Assembly (NCBI RefSeq): GCF_022129445.1 | Contig: NZ_JADQAQ010000040.1 | Coordinates: 1 to 44,843 of the forward strand | DNA: 44,843 bases | From: Photobacterium sp. Ph5 | Lineage (GTDB): Bacteria; Pseudomonadota; Gammaproteobacteria; Enterobacterales; Vibrionaceae | Reading direction: 5' to 3' | Part shown: positions 8,891-16,486 of the stretch, piece after piece | Layout: each line of letters starts with the position of its first letter | Numbering within the stretch: position 1 is the first letter of the stretch | The notes under the pieces: model-generated | What the model was told of the DNA's origin: nothing | Seen by the model: the letters and a program-made list of their open reading frames with translations, nothing else | The model's database searches: none | Position numbers and translations under genes: made by a program

Positions 8891-8933
8891 AGCAGTACTA
8901 GCTAATGATTAATAATAAGAGAGATAAACAACA

Positions 8934-9293
8934 ATGAAACCGGGCGCAACAGGGATTACTCGTATAATTAATGCGGCAGGCTACTCGGCAAAAGGGCTTA
9001 AAGCTGCATGGATAAATGAAGCAGCCTTTCGTCAAGAATCAGTGCTATTGGTGGTGATGACTGCGATTAGCTTTTTCTTACCTGTAACGGGGTTAGAGCG
9101 AGTGATCATGATTGCTTCATTGTTATTAGTGATGATTGTTGAACTGGTTAACTCGGCAATTGAGGCGGTGGTTGATCGTATTGGGCCTGAGCATCATGAA
9201 CTGAGCGGCCGAGCGAAAGACATTGGTTCTGCGGCGGTATTTGTTGCGATGGCTGTAGTTGTATTGGTATGGGGCGGTATCTTAATTAGTTAA
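8934..9293 (+). CDS. dgkA: Diacylglycerol kinase
   Basis: This small trimeric inner-membrane kinase phosphorylates diacylglycerol to phosphatidate with ATP. Its 119 residues (E. coli 122) include an amphipathic N-terminal helix with NEAAFRQESVLL and three membrane helices. The family signature ELVNSAIEAVVDRIG carries the catalytic and metal-binding glutamates and is followed by HELSGRAKDIGSAAVF. The Shine-Dalgarno AGAGAG is well placed. Its position right after eptA fits removal of the diacylglycerol that EptA leaves behind. A terminator follows at 9385. Confidence 0.96.
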   Translation: MKPGATGITRIINAAGYSAKGLKAAWINEAAFRQESVLLVVMTAISFFLPVTGLERVIMIASLLLVMIVELVNSAIEAVVDRIGPEHHELSGRAKDIGSAAVFVAMAVVVLVWGGILIS

Positions 9294-9350
9294 TTAAGTA
9301 TAGCGATATAACGAAAACACCGAAAAAAGCCAGAGCTTAGCTCTTAATGC

Positions 9351-9373
9351 ATGTGAATTAAGATAATTCACAT
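9351..9373. repeat. Perfect 10-bp inverted repeat
   Basis: ATGTGAATTA and TAATTCACAT are separated by AGA. The arms are too far apart for a CRP site. It lies between dgkA and its terminator and may be part of the 3' untranslated region. Confidence 0.5.
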
Positions 9374-9384
9374 ATTCTTGAAGA

Positions 9385-9413
9385 CCTAGTCGCATAGCGA
9401 CTGGGCCTTTTCT
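9385..9413 (+). terminator. Intrinsic terminator after eptA-dgkA
   Basis: CCTAGTCGC pairs with GCGACTGGG (one T-G wobble) around an ATA loop, followed by CCTTTTCTTT. Confidence 0.8.
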
Positions 9414-9977
9414 TTACTGCTCTTGGATAGCTTCTTTCCTGCCTTTCAGGTAATACAAAACTTTCTGACATATCAATTATATACCTCAATATTTCAGGCT
9501 ATCGACCAGCAGCAATTAGCTTTCTTACAGTTAGGGCAAGTATGGGGTAAATTTATAACGCCACCTGACATAGGTTACTCCTTAATATGGAAAATATATC
9601 TATATATTAAATCTAAAAAGAATCGTAATTTGTGACATTTAAGCTGTATTTAACAGTATGCATCTTCCACGAACTTCATCACCCGTACGCCCATTAAAGA
9701 TGAACCAATCACCTAATTTTTAATAGAAAAATGATGAATAAATCACTTTTTAAGCTGTGGTTTGTATGTCGGCAGTATTAACAATCCACTCTTTGATGAT
9801 TGCTGATGTTTTTAGCCGATAAAGCCTATTTCTTACAGTGTTTTGTTTAGAAATTTAGATATACGTCTGATTTTATAAAACATTTGGTTATCTTATACTT
9901 TGCAAGCGGTTTTTAGCTTATAAATCAGTATTATTGCCGTTAATATCATCAGATAACAGATAATAAGAGATCCTTAT
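9414..9977. other. Gene-poor gap, possible gene remnants
   Basis: No convincing gene is visible in about 560 bases. A 70-codon ORF (9423-9635, plus) starts at TTG without a ribosome-binding site. On the minus strand between about 9650 and 9715 two frames read as protein-like tails that end at close stops (for example one ending M-K-F-V-E-D-A-Y-C), suggesting decayed coding sequence. No family could be named. The last ~130 bases are the promoter region of the next gene. Confidence 0.35.
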
Positions 9978-10847
9978 ATGACTGCTAAAATTTCAACCTC
10001 ACAGCTGGCTAAAGCACGTGGTATTGTCGCAAAAGAATTGTTTAATCAATTAGCCGAAGCTGGCTATATCATTCGTGATAACACCGAATGGCACTTAACG
10101 GAAGTGGGTAAAAACGCCCAAGGTGAATACAAACATTCGCCTAAGTTTGGGCAATATATAGTGTGGCCTGATTCATTAGAGATCGTTGAACAACCAGAAT
10201 TTGATGGTAAAAAGCTATCTGCCACTCAAATCAGCAGCCATTTCAATTTAACCTCGCAGAAAATCAACCAAATTTTAGATGAGCTAGGTTGGATCAATAA
10301 AGCAGTCAAAGGTTGGAAAGTCAGTAACTCTGGACTTCGTCTTGGTGGTATTCAAAAAGAAGATTTTAGAACGGGCGTACCTTATGTGGTGTGGGATGAC
10401 AGCGTATTAAAAAATAAGAGTCTCATACATTCCGTTAATGAAATTACAGGAGCCAATGCTGAAGCGAAAAGCACCGATAATTCGGTTTCAAATTTTCGTC
10501 AGAAGTTTGAAGCCAAACACCGTGCTGCAGACGGGCACTATGTGCGTTCAAAAGCTGAAATGTTGATTGATAACTGGCTGTATATGGCAGGCATCGTTCA
10601 TGCGTATGAGAGAAAATTACCGATTGAAGAAGATCTGTACTGTGATTTTTATTTACCGACAGGCAAAGTGTATATTGAGTTTTGGGGATTAGAAGATGAT
10701 CCTAAATACGCACACAGAAAGAAAATCAAACAAGATCTGTATAAAAAATATGGTTTTCATTTGATCGAATTAAATGATGATGATGTGCAAAATTTAGATG
10801 ATGTACTGCCAAGGTTACTGCTTAAATTTGATATTAAAGCGTATTAA
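9978..10847 (+). CDS. Duplicated winged-helix protein with C-terminal PD-(D/E)XK-like nuclease domain
   Basis: This 289-residue protein of unknown role has an internal duplication. Residues ~5-68 and ~79-144 each contain a winged-helix-like segment (STSQLAKARGIVAKELFNQL and SATQISSHFNLTSQKINQIL) ending in the same tag (QYIVWPDSL, PYVVWDDSV). Residues ~175-285 resemble a restriction-endonuclease fold: YVRSKAEMLIDNWLY (E194), YCDFYLP (D223), VYIEFWG (E234), then a lysine-rich helix (HRKKIKQDLYKK) that may supply a migrated catalytic lysine. This arrangement occurs in nuclease modules fused to helicases and repair proteins. It is not next to a methylase or helicase. The GATCC just before the ATG is a weak ribosome-binding site. 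DNA-binding nuclease activity is inference. Confidence 0.7.
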   Translation: MTAKISTSQLAKARGIVAKELFNQLAEAGYIIRDNTEWHLTEVGKNAQGEYKHSPKFGQYIVWPDSLEIVEQPEFDGKKLSATQISSHFNLTSQKINQILDELGWINKAVKGWKVSNSGLRLGGIQKEDFRTGVPYVVWDDSVLKNKSLIHSVNEITGANAEAKSTDNSVSNFRQKFEAKHRAADGHYVRSKAEMLIDNWLYMAGIVHAYERKLPIEEDLYCDFYLPTGKVYIEFWGLEDDPKYAHRKKIKQDLYKKYGFHLIELNDDDVQNLDDVLPRLLLKFDIKAY

Positions 10848-10873
10848 GAAGATAACGGGCAAGGATTTAACTC

Positions 10874-10897
10874 TAAGCGTTAGAACAACAACGCTTA
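10874..10897. repeat. 8-bp inverted repeat
   Basis: TAAGCGTT and AACGCTTA are separated by 8 bases in the 3' region of the nuclease-like gene. No T-run follows, so it is not a standard terminator. Confidence 0.45.
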
Positions 10898-10977
10898 TCA
10901 GGGTAGGTTTTATCGAAGAAAAGTTAGTTCTTACATATTTTAAGATGGGACATTAAGTAAAGTGAGATAATGAATTT

Positions 10978-11006
10978 GCCCTCTACTCAAATAAGAGGGC
11001 TTTTTT
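10978..11006. terminator. Intrinsic terminator between convergent genes
   Basis: GCCCTCT pairs with AGAGGGC around a 9-base loop and is followed by six T on the plus strand. It serves the nuclease-like gene and possibly argP from the other side. Confidence 0.8.
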
Positions 11007-11014
11007 GTGTTTAA

Positions 11015-11911
11015 TTACTGTGGTAAATGACATTGCGCGTAATGAATGATTGCTTGTGATATTTCTTTTAATACGCCAGTTTCTAATTGCCAGTGATGCC
11101 AATAAATTCGGTTAGATAAGGAAAAATTTGGCGTAATGTTAACGAGCGTGCCTTTTTCTAATTCCTCGATGATCTGTAGTTTTGGGATTAAACAGTAGGA
11201 GACACCCGCAATGGCCATTTTGATAAAGGCTTCTGAGCTACTAATTTTATGATGGACGGTATTATCAAGATTCACATTAAAGTGTTCGGTAAGAAATTTC
11301 TGGTGTAAATCGTCAAATTGATCGTAAGAAACTGTTGGTGCTTTGGCTAGCGTTTGATTATTCACGCCTTTTTTGAAATATCGCTGAGTAAATTCAGGGC
11401 TTGCAACACAAACGTAATCAATATAACCCAAATAGTCGGCTCGGCAGGACGGGATAGGTTGTGATTCTAGGCTGATTGCGCCTGCGACTTCTCCGCTTTT
11501 CAATTTTTCAATGGATAGGTTTTCACCATAAATACTTAGTGAAATCTCAACTTGTTTCTGTTTCATTACCTCTTGTAGCGAAGGTAATAACCATGTCGCA
11601 AGGCTATCGGCGTTGGTAGCCAGTGAAAGTTGAATAGGGCGTGAGCTGGTATCGTTTTCTAACTCGGGCAATAATTCATGCTCAAGTAATCTAACACGGC
11701 GATATAACCCTAGTAGTTTTTTGCCAATTGCTGTGGGTTTAGGTGGTTGTTCACGGATCAGTACAGGCTGAGCCAGAAACTTTTCTAACTGTTTTACTCG
11801 TTGTGAAATTGCTGACTGTGAAATAAATAGGTATTCAGCGGCACGTTCAAAACTACCTTGATGAATAATCGCATCTAAGGCTTCAATCCATTTGTAATCT
11901 AACCCTCGCAC
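11015..11911 (-). CDS. argP: LysR-type regulator ArgP (IciA)
   Basis: This 298-residue LysR-family transcription factor activates the arginine exporter argO in response to arginine and is antagonised by lysine in E. coli. The N-terminal winged helix (~5-64) reads [25 protein letters not shown], then [13 protein letters not shown], which is characteristic of ArgP rather than generic LysR proteins. The remainder (~90-295) is the periplasmic-binding-like effector domain. The gene is divergent from argO, with 163 bases between the starts, the arrangement expected for direct control. Confidence 0.92.
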   Translation of the reverse strand: MRGLDYKWIEALDAIIHQGSFERAAEYLFISQSAISQRVKQLEKFLAQPVLIREQPPKPTAIGKKLLGLYRRVRLLEHELLPELENDTSSRPIQLSLATNADSLATWLLPSLQEVMKQKQVEISLSIYGENLSIEKLKSGEVAGAISLESQPIPSCRADYLGYIDYVCVASPEFTQRYFKKGVNNQTLAKAPTVSYDQFDDLHQKFLTEHFNVNLDNTVHHKISSSEAFIKMAIAGVSYCLIPKLQIIEELEKGTLVNITPNFSLSNRIYWHHWQLETGVLKEISQAIIHYAQCHLPQ

Positions 11912-11954
11912 TTAAGCTATCTCCTTGCCTGTTCGTCTCGTTACTCTATATGGG

Positions 11955-11967
11955 TAACACCGTGTTA
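11955..11967. promoter_or_regulatory. Palindrome TAACAC-C-GTGTTA in the argP-argO intergenic region
   Basis: This perfect 13-base palindrome lies 44 bases from the argP start and 107 bases from argO. LysR-type sites are usually T-N11-A dyads of weak symmetry, so this could be part of the ArgP site or bind another factor. Confidence 0.4.
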
Positions 11968-12074
11968 TAAGTATCTCTAATGTTATATTAAAATCATTAA
12001 TTATACTTATCTATCTAAACCTTTTATCTTCTCGGCTCTTTACGAATAGTGTTGTGATGTTACTGAGGTGAGTG

Positions 12075-12704
12075 ATGAGTTTTTGGATTTTATTACAGGG
12101 ATTTGGCTTGGGTGCATCAATGATCATTCCTATTGGTGCACAGAATGCTTATGTACTCAATCAAGGTATAAAGCGTAATCACCATTTAACGACAGCGACG
12201 ATTTGCAGTTTGCTAGATACGCTGTTTATTTCCTTAGGTATTTTTGGTGGCGGTGCCATTTTGGCGCAACATGACATGTTACTTACCTCTGTAACATTAG
12301 GCGGCATTGCGTTTTTAACCTTTTATGGTTTGTTGTCATTAAAAAGTGCGTTCAAAAAGCCAAATGCTGATGAACAAAATGGCGAAGTGGTTGCTCGCGG
12401 TCGTCGTGCTGTTATCTTAGGTGCATTGGCTGTGACGGTGTTAAATCCGCATTTATACCTTGATACCGTGGTGATCCTTGGTTCATTAGGTGGTCAGTTT
12501 GAAGGAAATGATCGTATTGCTTTTGCTGTTGGTACCATCATGGCATCGTTTGTCTGGTTCTATAGCCTGTCTTTAGGCGCGGCAAAGCTTGGGCCTGTTT
12601 TATCACAGCCAAAAGTGAAAAAAGGCATTGATCTATTAGTCGCAGCAATGATGTTTACTATTGCGATCATTCTTGCCAAAGAGTTGATGGGTAAGTATTG
12701 GTAA
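12075..12704 (+). CDS. argO: Arginine exporter (LysE/ArgO family)
   Basis: This inner-membrane exporter of arginine (and canavanine in E. coli) has 209 residues and about six hydrophobic segments. The family blocks GLGASMIIPIGAQNAYVLNQGI near the N terminus and VTVLNPHLYLDTVVILGSLG in the middle match ArgO closely. ATG at 12075 is preferred to the GTG at 12072 because GAGG (12065-12068) is then 6 bases away. It is divergent from argP, its presumed activator, and followed 21 bases later by the YbaK-domain gene, so the two may be cotranscribed. Confidence 0.92.
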   Translation: MSFWILLQGFGLGASMIIPIGAQNAYVLNQGIKRNHHLTTATICSLLDTLFISLGIFGGGAILAQHDMLLTSVTLGGIAFLTFYGLLSLKSAFKKPNADEQNGEVVARGRRAVILGALAVTVLNPHLYLDTVVILGSLGGQFEGNDRIAFAVGTIMASFVWFYSLSLGAAKLGPVLSQPKVKKGIDLLVAAMMFTIAIILAKELMGKYW

Positions 12705-12725
12705 AAGTAAAAGGGATAGTGATAT

Positions 12726-13208
12726 ATGCAATCGTTACAAAAAATTTATGCGTTTAATACTCAACGTTTAAAATCATTGGCTATCCCTTATCGAGAATGG
12801 GAGCATGAAAGCATTCTTGATTTTGAAACCGATCAAAAAGTGGCTGCGAGACTGGGTTGGACGGGAGTGCATACTAAGAGCATCTTTATGAAATTTAAAG
12901 ATCATGGTTATGCGTTGTATTTGACGGATAAAGATTCGCGAATGGACTCGAAAAAAATAAAGACGTTGATCGGTAAGCGGCCTTCTATATGTACTGGCGA
13001 AGAGATGACTGCGCAGTTAGGGTGTTTACCCGGTGCTGTATGTCCTGTTGGGCTACCTGAACATGTCGCTATTATTATCGATTCATCCTTGTATGCGTGT
13101 GAAGAGTTGCTTTATACACCCGGTATACCGGAAATTACGTTTGGTGTGGCGGGTAAGTATTTAAAACAGTTATTAGGATCTGAATTTAATGTTATTTATG
13201 AACTGTAA
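12726..13208 (+). CDS. YbaK/ProX-domain aminoacyl-tRNA deacylase-like protein
   Basis: This 160-residue single-domain protein resembles the YbaK/EbsC family, whose members hydrolyse mischarged aminoacyl-tRNAs (for example Cys- or Ala-tRNA-Pro). Visible are VAARLGWTGVHTKSIFMKFKDH with the lysine that binds the tRNA end, then GCLPGAVCPVGLP and a C-terminal PGIPEITFGVAGKYL, matching the conserved G-x-P and G core. It is not a full ProRS editing domain. The substrate cannot be told from sequence. It sits directly after argO in the same direction. Confidence 0.8.
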   Translation: MQSLQKIYAFNTQRLKSLAIPYREWEHESILDFETDQKVAARLGWTGVHTKSIFMKFKDHGYALYLTDKDSRMDSKKIKTLIGKRPSICTGEEMTAQLGCLPGAVCPVGLPEHVAIIIDSSLYACEELLYTPGIPEITFGVAGKYLKQLLGSEFNVIYEL

Positions 13209-13234
13209 ATTACAAACCAAGATAAATAAATGGC

Positions 13235-13267
13235 AAGGGCTTTGAGTTTAATATTCAAAGCCCTTTT
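13235..13267 (+). terminator. Intrinsic terminator of the argO operon
   Basis: AAGGGCTTTGA pairs with TCAAAGCCCTT around a 9-base loop and ends in TTTT. Confidence 0.8.
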
Positions 13268-13673
13268 ACTTTATTTGAAAAAGGGAAAGTGATTGATGTC
13301 TAAGTGTGTGGTTTATTTTTATACATCATCGTTAATTTCCCTAAAAGTAATATTTAGAGAGCGCATTCACTCACTCAATATAAGAGAAGTTTTTATATCC
13401 TGAGTTTATGAACAATATTCTTCAGCTATTTAAAAGTGTATACCTTTTAAGCGATAAAATAGTGTCGATAATTTAACAACGATAGATTATGGGCTTACTT
13501 CAATATTTAAAACGATCTCGATACTTCATTTTAGACAACCAATAACACATTGATTTTTAATGTTTTGTTTTTAAAGGCAAAGGCATTGCTCAGGTACATT
13601 TCATCGTTATCCCTTTTTCTTTAGTTATATAAATTCCATTTAAGTATTTAAATGTCTTGATTATAAATATCTT

Positions 13674-13692
13674 AATAATTACCATTCTCATT
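13674..13692 (-). promoter_or_regulatory. Candidate Fur box
   Basis: On the minus strand this 19-mer fits the vibrio Fur consensus AATGANAATNATTNTCATT at 13 of 16 defined positions (AATGAGAAT left half intact). It lies 54 bases upstream of the porin start, in position to repress the operon when iron is sufficient. Confidence 0.45.
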
Positions 13693-13696
13693 AACG

Positions 13697-13713
13697 GTAA
13701 ACCGTAGGTTTAC
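13697..13713. promoter_or_regulatory. Palindrome GTAAAC-N5-GTTTAC, copy 1
   Basis: The perfect inverted repeat GTAAACC-GTA-GGTTTAC lies 33 bases before the porin start and 4 bases after the Fur-like site. The same GTAAAC-N5-GTTTAC pattern recurs at 16181, and the 10-mer AATTACCATT accompanies both copies. It is probably an operator for an unidentified regulator. Confidence 0.5.
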
Positions 13714-13745
13714 TATTCTATTTTTTAAATAAAAAGTGGTCGGTA

Positions 13746-14681
13746 ATGAAAAGGACAGCTTTATTCTATGGCGCGTTATGCGTGTCATCATTTGCAAGTG
13801 CTGTAAATGCGGCATCCATTTACGCTGATGAGGGAACAAGTCTTGCTATTGGCGGGCGTGTTGAAGCTCGTGCTGAGCATCGTGATAGTGACATCAGCGA
13901 TCTTAGCCGTGCACGAGTGAATATTAGTGGTGAAACACTGATCGGTGATGGTATTAGCGGCATTGGTTATTTCGAGCAGGAATTCAAAGCAAGTGAAAAC
14001 AAAACACGCTATCTCTATGCAGGTATTAAAGCGGCGCTAGGAGAGGGAGAAGCGCAAGTCGTTTACGGTAAAACGGCAGGAGCAATGAGCCTTGTTACGG
14101 ATATGACTGATATTCAGGCAGCATACGGCGCAATTGCTGCTGACAAGTTTAAGGTCGGCAAACGTATTGCGAACAGTATTGCCACTTTTTATACCAATGA
14201 TTCGGGTACGTCATTAGGCATTAACTACTCGGGTAAACATACGATTAAAGCGGATACATTTAAACATGGTTTCTCTATTGGGGCATCGCAAGCCATTGGT
14301 AATACAGGGTTAACGTTGGCAACGGGTTATGCCGATCAAACAATGATCAAAAAAGGCAAAGAGAAAGAAAAGTCACAGTTTGATGTCGGTATGGGATATC
14401 AAGTTAAGCAGTTTTATTTAGGTGCTTTATACACCAATCAAAAATTAGGCGGTAAGGATGCTGACGGTTATGACGTAGTAGCTGCTTATAAGATCAATAG
14501 TATTTATAAAGCCACGCTTGGTTTTGGTGAGTTGCATGTTAAAGGTGGGGATGATTCTCGAGCTGTGAATGGCGACATCACCGCCAAGTGGAATAAACAT
14601 TTCAGAACCTATGCTGCGGTGAATTACGACACAGTAATTGATGATACACAAGCCATGCTTGGCGCTCGTTACGATTTCTAA
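13746..14681 (+). CDS. Outer-membrane porin (Gram-negative porin superfamily)
   Basis: This 311-residue protein has a clear signal peptide (cut after about A22, VNA|AS) and a body of alternating amphipathic strands. It ends YDF with the C-terminal phenylalanine recognised by the BAM complex. Typical porin segments include GGRVEARAEHRD, SRARVNISGE and YAGIKAALGEGEAQVVYGK. It is shorter than OmpC/OmpF (~350) but within range for a 16-strand porin. The neighbour 16 bases downstream is a periplasmic binding protein, so it may admit the ligand of that protein. A Fur-like box and a palindrome lie just upstream. The substrate is unknown. Confidence 0.85.
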   Translation: MKRTALFYGALCVSSFASAVNAASIYADEGTSLAIGGRVEARAEHRDSDISDLSRARVNISGETLIGDGISGIGYFEQEFKASENKTRYLYAGIKAALGEGEAQVVYGKTAGAMSLVTDMTDIQAAYGAIAADKFKVGKRIANSIATFYTNDSGTSLGINYSGKHTIKADTFKHGFSIGASQAIGNTGLTLATGYADQTMIKKGKEKEKSQFDVGMGYQVKQFYLGALYTNQKLGGKDADGYDVVAAYKINSIYKATLGFGELHVKGGDDSRAVNGDITAKWNKHFRTYAAVNYDTVIDDTQAMLGARYDF

Positions 14682-14697
14682 TCTCAAAAGGTCTTAT

Positions 14698-15852
14698 ATG
14701 AAAACGCGATTTAAACTTCTTACTCTTGCCGTTGGTGTAATGGCTTCATGTTCTGCGCTTGCTGGTGATTACCCGATGACAATCACGGATGTATCAGGCC
14801 AAACAATCACGCTTGATCATCAGCCGCAACATATTGCACTTGGTACTGCTCGTAACTTCCCATTATTAGAAATCGTTTACGGCAAAGATGCTGGTAAACA
14901 TGTTATTGCAATGCGTGATGATATGAAGATTTCAGCCCCTTCTATGTATGAGTTTTATACCAATAAATACCCAAACCTTAAAAAAGTGCCAGAGATTGGC
15001 AAGATCAGTAAAGGTCAGTTTGATGCTGAGTCATTTATTCAAATGAAGCCTAAACCTGATGTGCTGATCATCGGTACTAGCAGTATGAATTCTGCTAAAG
15101 AGAAGGGCTTAGTTAAGAAGCTTAATGATGCAGGTATTCAGGTGATCACTGCTGATTTTCGCGAGCAAACTATTAAAAACACAATGACATCAGTAACTTC
15201 TGTAGCAAAAGCTTTAGGTTATGAAGATCGCGGTAAAGCATTTGCGGATTATTATACAAAGCATCTAAACGTTATTACTGATCGCATTGCTAAGGCGAAA
15301 GATTTAAAGCCAAAAACAGTGTTTATGGAAACGGCAGCAGGCTACACCCTAGATTCCTGTTGCAACACTTATGCTGGTGGCAATATGGATGATTTTATCA
15401 CGCTGCTAAAAGCGACAAATATTGCGACCAAACCATTAGGTGGTGCTCATTCCGGTAATATGTCACCTGAAACTATTGTTGCGGAAAACCCTGATATTTA
15501 CATTATGCAAACGGCTGGCTGGGTTGATAAAAAAGGTAATTCTATGAAGGGTATTCCTCTAGGTTACGCGGCTAATGACGCTGCGATCAAAGCGGCAACG
15601 AAAACCTTGATGGATCGTCCTTGGTTACAAGCGACCAACGCAAATTTAACCGGCAATGTTTTCTCTATTTATAAGCCGTTTTATAACTCGCCGTATAACC
15701 TTGTGGCGCTTGAACACTTTGCGAAGTGGATCAGACCTGAGTTATTTAAGGATTTAACCCCAGAACAAACCTTCGTTGAAATGAATAAGGCTTTAGCTAA
15801 CAGTAACGTAAGCGGTTTATTTGGTATTGATAACGTTGATGTTATTCAATAA
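14698..15852 (+). CDS. Periplasmic binding protein, iron-siderophore/cobalamin-type family
   Basis: This 384-residue ABC-type solute-binding protein has a signal peptide cut after about A22 (ALA|GD). The body follows the FepB/BtuF-type two-lobe fold: DVSGQTITLDHQPQHIALG, then ESFIQMKPKPDVLIIG, a long linker helix, AGGNMDDF and SPETIVAENPDIYIM. An unusual adjacent cysteine pair (C221-C222, DSCCNTYAGG) sits in the cleft region. No permease or ATPase gene is next to it, so it must share a transporter encoded elsewhere, or act otherwise. An in-frame ATG at 14638 lies inside the porin gene; the start at 14698 gives an intact signal peptide. A Fur-like site upstream points to iron or haem, but the ligand is not proven. 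Confidence 0.85.
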   Translation: MKTRFKLLTLAVGVMASCSALAGDYPMTITDVSGQTITLDHQPQHIALGTARNFPLLEIVYGKDAGKHVIAMRDDMKISAPSMYEFYTNKYPNLKKVPEIGKISKGQFDAESFIQMKPKPDVLIIGTSSMNSAKEKGLVKKLNDAGIQVITADFREQTIKNTMTSVTSVAKALGYEDRGKAFADYYTKHLNVITDRIAKAKDLKPKTVFMETAAGYTLDSCCNTYAGGNMDDFITLLKATNIATKPLGGAHSGNMSPETIVAENPDIYIMQTAGWVDKKGNSMKGIPLGYAANDAAIKAATKTLMDRPWLQATNANLTGNVFSIYKPFYNSPYNLVALEHFAKWIRPELFKDLTPEQTFVEMNKALANSNVSGLFGIDNVDVIQ

Positions 15853-15853
15853 T

Positions 15854-15886
15854 AAAATAGAAGGGCGTTTATCGCCCTTCTATTTT
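15854..15886. terminator. Perfect 14-bp stem-loop terminator
   Basis: AAAATAGAAGGGCG pairs with CGCCCTTCTATTTT around TTTAT. It closes the porin/binding-protein operon. Confidence 0.9.
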
Positions 15887-16180
15887 CCGTTCTGCAATGT
15901 TTACTTTGCACTGCCACTTTTTGAACATCACCACGTAGCTCGATACGGTTGCATCTATTGACGATATCTCTCAGTAATTTTTCTCCTGTGATAAAGAGAA
16001 AATCTTTCTAAAAATCATTTTCAACGAGCAGTTTAAGAGAATAATAATCCTACAAAGCATTATTATCGGTCAAATAATGAGCAATCAGTCGTAAATGAGA
16101 ATTGTTATAACTTACTGTAATTTCTTAAAAACCCTCTTTATTGTAAGAGATATAGGATCTGAATTCACATATTTACGGTT

Positions 16181-16197
16181 GTAAACTATAGGTTTAC
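16181..16197. promoter_or_regulatory. Palindrome GTAAAC-N5-GTTTAC, copy 2
   Basis: GTAAAC-TATAG-GTTTAC has the same arms and spacing as copy 1 at 13697. AATTACCATT follows 2 bases later, whereas in copy 1 it precedes the palindrome. It lies 290 bases before the gene at 16487 and 330 bases after the binding-protein gene. Confidence 0.45.
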
Positions 16198-16226
16198 CAA
16201 TTACCATTTGTCGCGAATATTGCGGT

Positions 16227-16254
16227 TTTTGATTGACGATTTTTGATTGACGGT
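16227..16254 (+). repeat. 14-base tandem repeat
   Basis: Two copies of TTTTGATTGACG(A/G)T lie head to tail with a 14-base period. A third, TTTTGATTGAGGAT, occurs at 16325-16338. Confidence 0.6.
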
Positions 16255-16486
16255 GTTTGAGATCTGGCGCAATTAGATGCGATAAAACGAGCAAGGTTAT
16301 CTTAGTAAACCATTGTGGTTTCATTTTTGATTGAGGATGAAAAACATCACGCTACGGATTAGCAATAAATATATTTCTATAAGACGAGCGTTAATATGAA
16401 AAGTAACAGAATGATAGTGAGACTAAAGCGAAGTATTACAGGTAAAAAAAATACGATGTTGTTCTTTCTAGCGTTAGGTAAACATC

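Larger units (their letters stand above)
13268..13745 (+). promoter_or_regulatory. Upstream region of the porin/binding-protein operon
   Basis: This AT-rich stretch of nearly 480 bases has no convincing gene; a 35-codon ORF starting at 13296 behind GGGAAAG is the only candidate and may be chance. Its last 75 bases hold a Fur-like site and a perfect palindrome, listed separately, placed where operators of the operon would lie. Confidence 0.5.
15887..16486. other. 600-base region with palindrome and short tandem repeats, no firm gene
   Basis: No convincing gene lies here. The region holds palindrome copy 2 (16181), a 14-base tandem repeat (16227-16254) with a degenerate third copy near 16325, and a weak inverted repeat CATTATT/AATAATG (16058-16079). 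A 32-codon ORF (16396-16494) overlaps the start of the next gene by 8 bases and could couple its translation. A 70-codon minus-strand ORF (16112-16324) runs across the palindrome and looks spurious. Confidence 0.5.

Noticed and set aside
9351..9373. TGTGA...TCACA repeat after dgkA as a CRP site
   Set aside because: The half-sites are 11 bases apart instead of 6, and it lies in a 3' region.
9423..9635. 70-codon plus-strand ORF after the dgkA terminator
   Set aside because: TTG start with no Shine-Dalgarno, no recognisable motif, and it lies in a gap with signs of decay. Not listed as a gene.
16112..16324. 70-codon minus-strand ORF
   Set aside because: It runs over the palindromic element and the tandem repeats, and its composition is unlike neighbouring genes; probably chance.
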